Part shown: piece by piece, positions 50,281-58,455 of the stretch
Position numbering within the stretch: position 1 is the stretch's first letter
How the letters are laid out: every line of letters starts with the position of its first letter
DNA from: Dactylosporangium aurantiacum
Lineage (GTDB): Bacteria > Actinomycetota > Actinomycetes > Mycobacteriales > Micromonosporaceae
Direction: 5' to 3'
Assembly: GCF_000716715.1 (NCBI RefSeq)
Contig: NZ_JNYJ01000003.1
Coordinates: 1-64,000 of the forward strand
DNA length: 64,000 bases
Translations under genes and position numbers: made by a program
Notes under the pieces: model-generated
The model's database searches: none
What the model saw: only the letters and a program-made list of their open reading frames with translations
What the model was told of the DNA's origin: nothing

Positions 50281-51747
50281 GTGGAACCGCTGGTGGCACC
50301 AGACGAGCAAGCGACCCTGCAGGCGCTCCAGGCCTCGGACCCCGACCTGGCGAAGGCATACCTGCGCGCGCTGCCGCAGGCCCGGGCCGGCATCCTGCGC
50401 CGGCTCTGGGGCGCGCTGTGGCGGGAAGGGGTGGTGGACACCGACCGGCTCGGCACCCCGGCGCCGGCGCTGTTCGGGCCGATCCCGGACGCCGTCGTCG
50501 CCGACGGCGTCGCACACACGCATCCGGCCCGGCTGATCGAGGCGCTGCGCCCCGGCGGGAACGCCGAGCGGCTGGTGCGCGAACTGGACAACAGCGTCGC
50601 CAATCTGGCACTCGGCCTCGCCGCCGCCACGGGCGTCACGGGCGCCGCCGACGACCTCGTCGGCATGGAGCAGTCCATCGTGGATGGGCACCCGCTGCAT
50701 CCGTGCTGCCGCACCCGGATCGGGATGAGCACCGCCGACGTCCTGGCGTACGCACCCGAGCACCACCCCCAGGTCCGGCTGCGGATCGTCGAGGTGGACC
50801 CCGGCAGGTGGCGGACGACCGGCGCGCCCCGCCCGCCGCTGCTGCCCGTGCACCCCTGGCAGCTGCACCGTGCCCTCGCCACCGGCCTCGTCCGCGACAC
50901 CGGTCGTGACCTGCCCGCGCGGCCGCTCATGTCACTGCGGACCCTCGCCCCGGTCGACGACCCCTCGCAGCACATCAAGACCGCCGTCGAGGTCCAGATG
51001 ACCAGCGCCGTGCGGACCCTGTCCGCCGCCGCGGTGCACAACGGGCCGCTCGCCTCCGACCTCGTCGCCACCCTCGCCGCCCGCACCCGCGGACTGCGCG
51101 TGCTCCGCGAGACCACCGCCGCCACCGTCCTGGACACGCGCGGCGACCCGCAACGCGCTCTCGGCGCCGTCTGGCGGCAGGCGCCACCCGCCGGCACGTT
51201 CGTCGTGCCGCTGGCGCTGCTGCCGCACCGGCCAGACCTGCTCACCCCCGCGTGCTTCGCCGAGCTCGTCCGACTGCTGCTGCCCGCCCTGTTCGACGTG
51301 CTCCGCGACGGTGTCGCCCTCGAGGCCCACGGCCAGAACACCCTCGTCGAGCTCCGCGACGGCCACCCCGTTCGGATCTGGTACCGGGACCTCGGCGGCC
51401 TGCACGTCCACCCTGGCCGGCTGCGACGCGCCGGTCTGCAGATGCCGCCGCTCATCGGCGCGCTGCCCACCGACGACGAGGACGAACTCCGCACGAAGCT
51501 GTTCGCCGCGGCGCTGTCCACCGTGCTGACCGAACTCGTCCACGCCCTCGGCAGCCGGCTCGGCGCCGACGTGGAGCGGGCGGCGTGGGACGTGGTCGCG
51601 GCGACCATCCGTGACACGGTCACCGACACCGACGACCGCAAGGCAAGTCTCGCCGACACATGGCCACTGAAGGCGACCACTGCCATGCGCCTCGCCGACG
51701 ACCCGCTGCAGGACCTGTGGTGCCAGATCCCCAACCCGCTGCGGTGA
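50281..51747 (+). CDS. NRPS-independent siderophore (NIS) synthetase, IucA/IucC family
   Basis: A 488-aa adenylating synthetase. Family motifs are GHPLHPCCRTRIG (ATP-binding, normally HPxHPxxKxRxG), LLPVHPWQLHR, HIKTAVEVQMTSAVRTLS (citrate/ATP site) and EAHGQNTLVELRDG with WYRDLGG. NIS enzymes activate a carboxylate, usually of citrate, and condense it with an amine or alcohol to build siderophores. It is shorter than classic members (~580-620 aa). GTG 50281 follows a leaderless promoter; TTG 50275 is an alternative. A second NIS gene and a PLP decarboxylase follow within 3 kb. Confidence 0.9.
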   Translation: MEPLVAPDEQATLQALQASDPDLAKAYLRALPQARAGILRRLWGALWREGVVDTDRLGTPAPALFGPIPDAVVADGVAHTHPARLIEALRPGGNAERLVRELDNSVANLALGLAAATGVTGAADDLVGMEQSIVDGHPLHPCCRTRIGMSTADVLAYAPEHHPQVRLRIVEVDPGRWRTTGAPRPPLLPVHPWQLHRALATGLVRDTGRDLPARPLMSLRTLAPVDDPSQHIKTAVEVQMTSAVRTLSAAAVHNGPLASDLVATLAARTRGLRVLRETTAATVLDTRGDPQRALGAVWRQAPPAGTFVVPLALLPHRPDLLTPACFAELVRLLLPALFDVLRDGVALEAHGQNTLVELRDGHPVRIWYRDLGGLHVHPGRLRRAGLQMPPLIGALPTDDEDELRTKLFAAALSTVLTELVHALGSRLGADVERAAWDVVAATIRDTVTDTDDRKASLADTWPLKATTAMRLADDPLQDLWCQIPNPLR

Positions 51748-52093
51748 CCGGCAGGCGCCGCCGGTGCACATGGAGGCGAACGGTGCCGCGCGGGCGGAAG
51801 GCGAAGATGAACGACTCCGGTGCGCGGGTGCGGCAACGACCCGACGACCAAGCGCGGTGATCGGCAAGTGGGCGACCATCGGTGCGCGGCCATCCGCGCG
51901 GACACCGAAGCGGATCGCCCGATGCCGTCGGGTCCGCGTCCGACGCGCTGCCGCAGCGGGACTCGATCCGTAGCGGCATTCGGAAGGTCGAGGGCAACGC
52001 GCCGGCATGACCGACCATCCGGACCGTCGAAACCCGGCGCCACAGCGGAGCAACAGGCACCGAGAAGGCCAGGGGGTTCGCCGAGCGAGCGGA
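51748..52093. other. 346-nt stretch without a convincing gene between convergent NIS genes
   Basis: It lies between the stops of two convergent synthetase genes. Short ORFs exist (for example plus strand from ATG 51764), but their arginine-rich translations look non-coding. No hairpin stands out. It may be decayed coding sequence. Confidence 0.5.
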
Positions 52094-53290
52094 TCAGCGC
52101 CACACCGGAGGGGCGCCGGTGTCGACGAGCTTCCAGTCGTTGTTGTCGTACAGGATGTTGTCGTAGTAGTACACCGTGGCCGGGAGGAGGTCCTGGGCGG
52201 TGAACGCGGCCCTCGCCGCCGCGTGCAGGTGCGACGGTGGCACGCCCCAGCGGGACTCGGCCAGGGCCGCCACGTAGGACAGGGCGTGGTGGCCCATGAA
52301 GCTGTCGTACGTGAGGCTGAACACCTCGGCGGCGGCCATCGGCACGTCGCGCGGGATCACGTTCGCCGGGGGCAGGGGGCCGGTGAGGCCCAGGGCGGCG
52401 CGCTGCGAGGCGTCGACGTAGATGGCGCAGTCGCGGTACAGCACGCGCGACGTGCGGGCCCGCGGGTCGAAGGCGAACAGGGTGTTCTGCCCGTGGGTCT
52501 CCAGGGGGCAGCCGGTGCCGCGGGCGACCGACGCCCACAGCCGCACCATCGGCACGACGATCCGTTCGGTGACGAACGTCGCCGGGTCCTCGCCGTAGGC
52601 GGTGACGAGCTGCTCCAGCAGCGTCGGGTCCGACGGGTGGTGCAGGTCGCGGCCGTACAGGGCGAACAGCGGCACCGTCCACGCCGGGGCGGCGTCGAGG
52701 GGGTGGGCGGCGCGCAGCAGGAAGCCCCAGGCGTCGTCCGGGTCGGCGCCGACTGGGGCGAACCAGCCGCCGCCGACCTCGGGCAGGACCGGCGCGCCGA
52801 CGCGGACCAGGTCGTCGGAGACCCACAGTTGCAGCTCGATCACGGGCCGGCGCAGGCGGCGGGTGAAGCGGGACAGCCGCCGCGGGTAGTGCAGCTTCAC
52901 GAAGTGCGGCGGGACGGGGGTGCCGTCGATCGCGGTGACGAACACGGTGCGGGCGTTCGCCGTCGGCACCGCCGTCAGGGCCGGGCCGGGCGGCGCGGCG
53001 AGCAGCTCGTCGCGGCCGGCGAGGTCCGCGGCGTCCAGGGCGTTGGGGTGCACCGGCAGCAGCCCCCGGTACAGGTCCGGCAGCGGCGACGGCACCGCCG
53101 GCGAGGTCACGTGCGCGGCGCCGGGCAGCTGGAAGGTCGGCAGCTGGAAGGTGGGGGTCCCCCGCTGCGGGTGATAGGCGTCGTCGATGTCGAGGTCGCC
53201 GGCGTAGGGGCTGTAGGTCCGGGTTCCGACGCCGAGATACCGTTCCGCGTACTGCCAGAAGGCGATCGGGTCCTGCGCATGGAACAGCAT
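52094..53290 (-). CDS. second NIS siderophore synthetase, IucA/IucC family
   Basis: A 398-aa protein with the C-terminal half of the NIS fold: VPMVRLWASVARGTGCPLETHGQNTLFAF (E-T-H-G-Q-N), VLYRDCAIYVD and TVYYYDNILYDNNDWKLVD. The N-terminal ATP-binding motif HPxHPxxK is replaced by a loose LLPVHPNALD, and the total is ~200 aa shorter than usual, so it may depend on its partner or act on a different step. A 15-bp tandem duplication near 53123-53152 encodes a doubled PTFQL. ATG 53290 has TACGCT ending 8 nt upstream. It is divergent from the decarboxylase gene. Confidence 0.8.
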   Translation of the reverse strand: MLFHAQDPIAFWQYAERYLGVGTRTYSPYAGDLDIDDAYHPQRGTPTFQLPTFQLPGAAHVTSPAVPSPLPDLYRGLLPVHPNALDAADLAGRDELLAAPPGPALTAVPTANARTVFVTAIDGTPVPPHFVKLHYPRRLSRFTRRLRRPVIELQLWVSDDLVRVGAPVLPEVGGGWFAPVGADPDDAWGFLLRAAHPLDAAPAWTVPLFALYGRDLHHPSDPTLLEQLVTAYGEDPATFVTERIVVPMVRLWASVARGTGCPLETHGQNTLFAFDPRARTSRVLYRDCAIYVDASQRAALGLTGPLPPANVIPRDVPMAAAEVFSLTYDSFMGHHALSYVAALAESRWGVPPSHLHAAARAAFTAQDLLPATVYYYDNILYDNNDWKLVDTGAPPVWR

Positions 53291-53298
53291 CGCCGGCC

Positions 53299-53304
53299 AG
53301 CGTA
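53299..53304 (-). promoter_or_regulatory. -10 hexamer of the second NIS gene, within a very short divergent region
   Basis: TACGCT (minus strand) ends 8 nt before ATG 53290. Only 36 nt separate this start from the decarboxylase start on the other strand. Confidence 0.45.
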
Positions 53305-53326
53305 CCGGTGCGTGAAGTGGAGACGA

Positions 53327-54472
53327 GTGGTGGTTCCCCCGGCCGTGGCGGCCGCCATACGCGCCGCCGAGCGGCCCACCTGCGTCTACGTGTACGACCG
53401 CGGGGTGCTGCACCGCAACGTGGCGGCGCTGCGGGCGGCGCTGCCCGCGGGGACCCGCGTCGCGTACGCGATGAAGGCCAACGGCGACGACCGGGTCCTG
53501 GCCGCGCTGCTGCCGGTCGTCGACGGTCTCGAGGTCGCCTCCGGTGGGGAGCTCGCCGCGGCGGTGGCCGCCGGGTCGCGGTTCACCCTGTTCAGCGGGC
53601 CCGCCAAGACCGACGCGGACCTGCGCGCGGCGGTCGCCGCCGGGGCGGTGCTCAACGTGGAGAGCCTGCACGAGCTGCGGCGGCTCACGATGTACGGGCC
53701 CGCGCGTGTCTGCCTGCGGGTGAACCGGGCCCACCCGGCGCTGCCGGGCAGCCACGCGATGGCGGGGGTGGCCACCGCGTTCGGCATCGACGAGCGGCTG
53801 CTGCCCGACGCGGTCGGCCTCGCCCGCGCCGGCGGGCTGGACATCGCCGGGTTCCACCTGCACGCGGTGTCGAACAACCTGGACGCGGCCGCGCACGCCG
53901 CGTACATCCGTGACGCGGTGGACTGGGCCGGGCGGGCCGCGCAGCAGTGGGGCGTGCCGGCGCCGATCATCAACGTCGGCGGCGGGTTCGGCGTCGACAT
54001 CGCCGGCGGCGGCCGGTTCGACCTCGACACGTTCGCCGCCGCCCTGGGTGACCTGGTCCTGCCGCCCGGGGCGAGCCTGGTGGTGGAGCCGGGCCGGTTC
54101 GTGGCGGCGACCGCCGGGTGGTACGCCACCGAGGTCCTCGACGTGAAGCGGACCCACGGCCGGTGGTTCGTGGTCGTGCGCGGCGGCACCCACCACTTCC
54201 GGCTGCCGGCGTCGTGGGGGTACAGCCACCCGTTCACGGTGCTGCCCGTGGACGCGTGGCCGTACCCGTTCCAGCGGCCCCAGGTCAGCGACGCGACGGT
54301 CGACGTGGCCGGGGAGCAGTGCAACCCGCGCGACGTCCTGGCCCGCGACGCGGCGGTCGGCCTGGTGCGGGCCGGTGACGTGCTGGTGTTCGCCGGGACC
54401 GGCGCCTACGGGTGGGAGGTGGCACACCACGACTTCCTGCGCCACGCCCACCCGCAGTTCATGGTCGTCTAG
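53327..54472 (+). CDS. fold-type III PLP decarboxylase, SbnH/LysA-like
   Basis: A 381-aa alanine-racemase-fold decarboxylase. PLP lysine in RVAYAMKANGDD, FHLHAVSNNLD (normally HxGSQ), NVGGGFGVDI (phosphate-binding Gly-rich loop), VVEPGRFVAATAG (E-P-G-R), GEQCNPRDVLARD (the C-x-x-x-D site) and GTGAYGWEVAHHDF. Related enzymes decarboxylate diaminopimelate, ornithine or, in SbnH, a citryl-diaminopropionate intermediate of staphyloferrin B. Beside two NIS synthetases the SbnH-like role is most likely. GGAG at 53319-53322 favours GTG 53327 or 53330; GTG 53312 is also possible. The 3' end overlaps the deformylase gene by 14 bp. Confidence 0.85.
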   Translation: MVVPPAVAAAIRAAERPTCVYVYDRGVLHRNVAALRAALPAGTRVAYAMKANGDDRVLAALLPVVDGLEVASGGELAAAVAAGSRFTLFSGPAKTDADLRAAVAAGAVLNVESLHELRRLTMYGPARVCLRVNRAHPALPGSHAMAGVATAFGIDERLLPDAVGLARAGGLDIAGFHLHAVSNNLDAAAHAAYIRDAVDWAGRAAQQWGVPAPIINVGGGFGVDIAGGGRFDLDTFAAALGDLVLPPGASLVVEPGRFVAATAGWYATEVLDVKRTHGRWFVVVRGGTHHFRLPASWGYSHPFTVLPVDAWPYPFQRPQVSDATVDVAGEQCNPRDVLARDAAVGLVRAGDVLVFAGTGAYGWEVAHHDFLRHAHPQFMVV

Positions 54473-54956
54473 CGAACTGTGAGCGGACGGCGCGCAGCGC
54501 CTGGCGGCGGGTCTCGCCCTTGAGCGTGTCGACGTACAGCACGCCGTCGAGGTGGTCCGTCTCGTGCTGCAGGGCCCGCGCGAGCAGGCCGCTGCCGGTG
54601 ACCGTCACCGGCTCGCCGTGCTCGTCGAAGCCCTCCGCGGTGGCGTGCATCGCCCGCGGCGTCGGGAACCACAGGCCAGGGATGGACAGGCAGCCCTCGT
54701 CGCCGTCCTGCACCCCGTCCCGCGCCGTGATCGTCGGGTTGACCAGGTAGCCGACCTGCTGGTTCGCCGCGTACGAGAACACCCGCAGCCCCACCCCGAT
54801 CTGGGGCGCGGCGACGCCGGCGCGGCCCGGCTCGCCGGTCACGGTGTCCAGCAGGTCCCGCACCAGCGCGCGCAGCTCGGCATCGAACGAGGTCACAGTC
54901 TCACAGGGGGTGCGCAGCACGGGGTCGCCGAGCACCCGGATCGGTCGGATCGTCAC
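54459..54956 (-). CDS. def: peptide deformylase
   Basis: A 165-aa metallohydrolase that removes the formyl group from nascent peptides. All three motifs are present: RAGVAAPQIGVGL (motif 1), DEGCLSIPG (motif 2, Cys ligand) and LARALQHETDHLDGVLYVD (motif 3, HExxH). GTG 54956 has TAGCCT ending 7 nt upstream. No methionyl-tRNA formyltransferase gene is adjacent, so this may be one of several deformylases. Convergent with the decarboxylase (14-bp overlap). Confidence 0.93.
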   Translation of the reverse strand: MTIRPIRVLGDPVLRTPCETVTSFDAELRALVRDLLDTVTGEPGRAGVAAPQIGVGLRVFSYAANQQVGYLVNPTITARDGVQDGDEGCLSIPGLWFPTPRAMHATAEGFDEHGEPVTVTGSGLLARALQHETDHLDGVLYVDTLKGETRRQALRAVRSQFARRP

Positions 54957-54963
54957 CCGTCAC

Positions 54964-54969
54964 AGGCTA
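54964..54969 (-). promoter_or_regulatory. -10 hexamer, leaderless start of deformylase gene
   Basis: TAGCCT (minus strand) ends 7 nt before GTG 54956. Confidence 0.5.
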
Positions 54970-55041
54970 CTTCGGGGCCCCGTGAACCCCGGTTGACGAG
55001 GGCCTAAACTATGCCGACTTCCCACCCCCGGAGGCACACCC

Positions 55042-56838
55042 ATGGCCTACCAGGCCGACAGGGCAGATGTGCGGTCACACCGCAAGAGCCCAGCTCAGCG
55101 CAGATCACGACGACTGTCGTTGATCATCGGCGCGGTCGTCGTCGTGCTCGTCGGCGGCGGCGCCGCGTATGGCGTCAACCAGCTCCTCGCAGCGTCCTGC
55201 GACGGCACCGTCACCGCGAAGGTCGTCGCGTCGCCGAGCACGGCGGGCCTGCTGCGGTCCCTGGCCAAGTCGTGGACCGACAGCGACCCCACGGTCGCGG
55301 GGCGTTGCGCCCGCGTCGAGGTCGCCGGGCAGGAGACCGCGTCGATGGCGCAGGCCCTCGGCACCGACTGGGACCGCAAGGCCGGCTCCCCGCCCGACGT
55401 GTGGGTGCCGGACTCCACCGCCTGGGTGCGCCGGGCGTCGACCGCGGCGATCGCCGAGCGGATGATGCCGGACCTGCAGCCGATGCTGGCCCGCACCCCG
55501 TCGGTGCTGGCCATGCCCAAGCCGATGGCGGAGGCGCTCGGCTGGCCCGGCGGCGAGCTGTCCTGGCAGGACGTCATCAACAAGGTCGCCGCCGACCCGC
55601 AGGGCTGGGCGAAGTACGGCAAGGGCGACTGGGGACCGTTCAAGTTCGGGATGAGCGACCCGCTGCAGTCCACCGCGGGGCTGCTGGCCCTGATGGCGAT
55701 CCTGGACGGCAACGACGACGGCGAGGTCACCCCCGAGGAGCAGGCCACCCTGGCCAAGCTCAAGCAGGAACGCGCCGTCTACACCAACACCACCGCCCAG
55801 CTGATGGACGACCTCGGCAAGGCCGACGACCAGGACGGCGCCAAGGCCCTGCAGTACGTCTCGGCATTCCCGGCCCTCGAGCAGGACGTCCTGGCGTACA
55901 ACAAGACCAACCCGAAGGTGCCGCTCGTCGCGGTGTACCCGTCCAACGGCAGCGCCGACGCCGACAACCCGTACCTCATCCTGGACGCGCCCTGGGCGGA
56001 GAAGGACAAACAGGACGTCGCCCGGCAGTTCCTGGCCTACCTGCGCGGACCCGAGGGGCGCAAGGTGTTCCTCGACGCCGGGTTCCGCGACCCGAACCGC
56101 GACGCGGGCGCGCCCCTCACCGGCAACGCCGCCTTCAGCGCCAAGCTCAAGACCGTGCCGCGGGCGGTGCTGCTGCCCGAGTCGGTGAAGCAGTCGATGG
56201 ACTCGTGGACCGCGCTGACCCGCCCCACCAACGTCCTGCTCGTGCTGGACATCTCCGGGTCCATGGCCGAGCAGGTCCCCGGCACCGGCAAGAACCGCAT
56301 GCAGCTGGCGAAGGAGGCGGCCCGCGAGGCCGTGCAGCTCTTCGACGGCGACGTCGACGCCGGCCTGTGGGTCTTCTCCACCCGGCAGAACGGCCAGCAG
56401 GACTACAAGCAGCTCATCCCGATCGGCCGGGTCGGCGACCAGGTCAGCGGCAAGGCCCGCCGCGAGCAGATGATCACCGCGATCGACAAGCTCACCCCGG
56501 TCGGCGACACCGGCCTGTACGACACCGCCGCCGCCGCGCAGCAGGCCGTCGTCGACGCGTACAAACCCGGCGCGACCAACCTCGTCGTGCTCATGACCGA
56601 CGGCAAGAACGACGACCCGACCGGCGGGCTCACCCTCGACCAGCTGCGGCCCAAGCTGGAGGCGAACGCCGCCGGCGACAAGAAGGTCCCGATCGTCACC
56701 GTCGGGTACGGCAACGACGCCGACTTCGCGTCCCTGCAGGAGATCTCCCGGGTCACCGGCGGCACCCTGTACACGTCGAAGACCGCGTTCGACATCAACG
56801 AGGTGCTGCTGACCGCCATCTTCGGCAAGGTCGGCTGA
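55042..56838 (+). CDS. membrane-anchored solute-binding-like / von Willebrand A protein with EF-hand loop
   Basis: A 598-aa extracytoplasmic protein. A basic N-terminus and one helix (LSLIIGAVVVVLVGGGAAYG) anchor it. Residues ~55-385 resemble a periplasmic binding protein (KVVASPSTAGLLRSLAKSW, SPPDVWVPDSTAWVRR, VPLVAVYPSNGSADADNPYL). Inside this part DGNDDGEVTPEE fits a canonical 12-residue EF-hand Ca2+ loop. Residues ~393-598 are a vWA domain with an intact MIDAS (VLLVLDISGSM; D-x-S-x-S, later Thr and Asp in LMTDGKND). GGAGG lies 7 nt before ATG 55042 and a -10 TAAACT is at 55005-55010. Ligand-dependent adhesion or surface sensing is inference. Confidence 0.83.
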   Translation: MAYQADRADVRSHRKSPAQRRSRRLSLIIGAVVVVLVGGGAAYGVNQLLAASCDGTVTAKVVASPSTAGLLRSLAKSWTDSDPTVAGRCARVEVAGQETASMAQALGTDWDRKAGSPPDVWVPDSTAWVRRASTAAIAERMMPDLQPMLARTPSVLAMPKPMAEALGWPGGELSWQDVINKVAADPQGWAKYGKGDWGPFKFGMSDPLQSTAGLLALMAILDGNDDGEVTPEEQATLAKLKQERAVYTNTTAQLMDDLGKADDQDGAKALQYVSAFPALEQDVLAYNKTNPKVPLVAVYPSNGSADADNPYLILDAPWAEKDKQDVARQFLAYLRGPEGRKVFLDAGFRDPNRDAGAPLTGNAAFSAKLKTVPRAVLLPESVKQSMDSWTALTRPTNVLLVLDISGSMAEQVPGTGKNRMQLAKEAAREAVQLFDGDVDAGLWVFSTRQNGQQDYKQLIPIGRVGDQVSGKARREQMITAIDKLTPVGDTGLYDTAAAAQQAVVDAYKPGATNLVVLMTDGKNDDPTGGLTLDQLRPKLEANAAGDKKVPIVTVGYGNDADFASLQEISRVTGGTLYTSKTAFDINEVLLTAIFGKVG

Positions 56839-56847
56839 GCCACGGGC

Positions 56848-56875
56848 GTCCCTGCCCGGCCGGCCGGGCAGGGAC
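56848..56875. terminator. 28-bp palindromic bidirectional terminator
   Basis: GTCCCTGCCCGGCC followed by its exact reverse complement, lying between the convergent vWA and PabB-like genes (9 nt and 2 nt from their stops). Confidence 0.8.
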
Positions 56876-56877
56876 GG

Positions 56878-58092
56878 TCAACCCGTGAGGCCCGCGAGGG
56901 CGGCCTTGATCGGGGCGGTCTTCGCCGCCGCCTCCGCGACCTCCGCGGCCGGGTCGCTGTCCCACACGATGCCGCCGCCCGCCCACACGTGCGCCAGGCC
57001 GTCGGCGACCGCCACGGTCCGGATCGTCAGCCCCAGGTCGATGCGCAGCCGCCCGTCGGGGCCGTGGCCGATCCAGCCGGCCGCGCCCATGCTCGGACCC
57101 CGCCCGACCGGCTCCAGGGCGCTCACCACGTCGATCGCGGCGAGCTTCGGCGCACCCGTCACCGAGCCGCCCGGCCACACCGCACCCAGCAGCCGCTCCA
57201 GGCCGACCCCGGCGGCCAGTTGCGCGCTCACCGTCGACTCCGCCTGCCACAGCCGCGACCAGCGGCGGATCGCGAACAGCTCCTCCACCCGCACGGTCCC
57301 GGTCCGGGCGACCCGGCCCAGGTCGTTGCGCTCCAGGTCGACGATCATCACGTGCTCCGCGCGTTCCTTCGCCGACGCGAGCAGCTCCGCGCGGCCCTCG
57401 GCGGTCGCCGGCCGGGTGCCCTTGATCGGCCGGGTCACCGCCCGGCCGCCGGCGACCTCGACCAGCGTCTCGGGCGACGCGCACGCCACCCACCACGACG
57501 GCGCCGCCGCACCTGTACCGCCACCGCACAGCACACCGCCGTAGCGGGCGCCGGGCAGGGCCGCCACCCGGCGCAGCGCCCCGCGCGGATCACCGCGCAT
57601 CGGGGCGCTCGCGTGGCCGACGACGTTGGCCTGGTAGACGTCGCCGCGGGCGATCGCGTCGCGGACCGCGCCGACCGCCGCCGCGTGCTCGGCCGGGCTC
57701 CAGCTCGGCGTCCAGGCCCCCAGCCGCGACGGCGGCACCCCGCCCGCGACCCCGGGCACCGCCGGACGGTCCGCCGGCGTGTGCCCGTAGACGACGGCGA
57801 CGAGGTCCGGCACCCCGGGCGCGGGTGAGGCGACCGCCGACGGCGGGGCGAGGAGCACCGCCGCGCCGCACACCGTGTCCGTCACCCTGGGTGACGCGGA
57901 CACGTCGGAGACCGGAAGACCGGCGTCGGCGAGGAACGCCGCCAGGATCGACAGAGGGTCACCACCGTCGCCGGAATGCCACTCCAGCCGGGAACGCTCC
58001 CATACGTGTGGTGCGCACGACAGGACCGACCCGGGAGGGTGAAGATCCACCGACCCGGGCCGAGACCCGACGACCGGCCCTAATGTGCTCAT
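56878..58092 (-). CDS. chorismate-binding enzyme, PabB-like (aminodeoxychorismate synthase component I)
   Basis: A 404-aa chorismate-utilising enzyme. Core motifs are GDVYQANVVGHASAPM, RPIKGTRPATAEGRAELLAS (P-I-K-G-T), VMIVDLERNDLGRV, WPGGSVTGAPKLAAID and IDLGLTIRTVAV. PIKGT with the preceding QANV is typical of PabB and TrpE; the family cannot be split with certainty by eye, but a stand-alone gene with no trp neighbours favours PabB, which feeds folate. The product needs a glutaminase (PabA/TrpG), not seen here. The start ATG 58092 has GATAAT 11 nt upstream on the minus strand. Confidence 0.83.
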   Translation of the reverse strand: MSTLGPVVGSRPGSVDLHPPGSVLSCAPHVWERSRLEWHSGDGGDPLSILAAFLADAGLPVSDVSASPRVTDTVCGAAVLLAPPSAVASPAPGVPDLVAVVYGHTPADRPAVPGVAGGVPPSRLGAWTPSWSPAEHAAAVGAVRDAIARGDVYQANVVGHASAPMRGDPRGALRRVAALPGARYGGVLCGGGTGAAAPSWWVACASPETLVEVAGGRAVTRPIKGTRPATAEGRAELLASAKERAEHVMIVDLERNDLGRVARTGTVRVEELFAIRRWSRLWQAESTVSAQLAAGVGLERLLGAVWPGGSVTGAPKLAAIDVVSALEPVGRGPSMGAAGWIGHGPDGRLRIDLGLTIRTVAVADGLAHVWAGGGIVWDSDPAAEVAEAAAKTAPIKAALAGLTG

Positions 58093-58224
58093 ACGAATGG
58101 CGGATTATCCCCAAGTTGTGCCGTCACGTGTGCGAATTCGTGTCGTTGGCCGTAGTAGCGTGCATCACTGGTCATGTGAAGAACCACACAGGCCCCAACT
58201 GAACCTCTCAATCGGAGACCCCCG

Positions 58225-58434
58225 ATGCTCTGCCAGCACCAACCATCGTGTCCCTCAGCCGCCGACTCCGACCACGAAGCCGCCAGAATCCTGGCCTCCC
58301 ACCCCGAACAGGGCTGGAGCCTCCTGTGCAACGGAGTGATCGTCTTCGAGGACACCGGAGAGCTGCTTCCTGACTGCAGCGTGATCGAACCGCACCGCGG
58401 CCCGGCCCCGCACGTCCTCGTCAAAGCGGCCTGA
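58225..58434 (+). CDS. DUF5999 family protein
   Basis: A 69-aa protein, CQHQPSCPSAADSDHEAARI and EQGWSLLCNGVIVFEDTGEL, matching the conserved actinobacterial DUF5999 pattern. Cysteines at 3, 9 and 35 could bind metal or form a disulfide. GGAG lies about 7 nt before ATG 58225. It is divergent from the pabB-like gene and convergent with gcvP (21-nt gap). Function unknown. Confidence 0.85.
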   Translation: MLCQHQPSCPSAADSDHEAARILASHPEQGWSLLCNGVIVFEDTGELLPDCSVIEPHRGPAPHVLVKAA

Positions 58435-58455
58435 TCCCTCACCCTCCGTGACGGT

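Noticed and set aside
50246..50281. IdeR/DmdR iron box in the siderophore promoter
   Set aside because: The TAGG-containing sequence lacks the characteristic symmetric TTAGG...CCTAA pattern.
51764..51973. Short plus-strand ORF between the NIS genes
   Set aside because: Its translation is arginine-rich without folded-protein character and it has no convincing promoter.
51930..51975. tRNA-like T-arm (GGACTCGATCC) in the gap between NIS genes
   Set aside because: No acceptor, D or anticodon arms could be matched around it.
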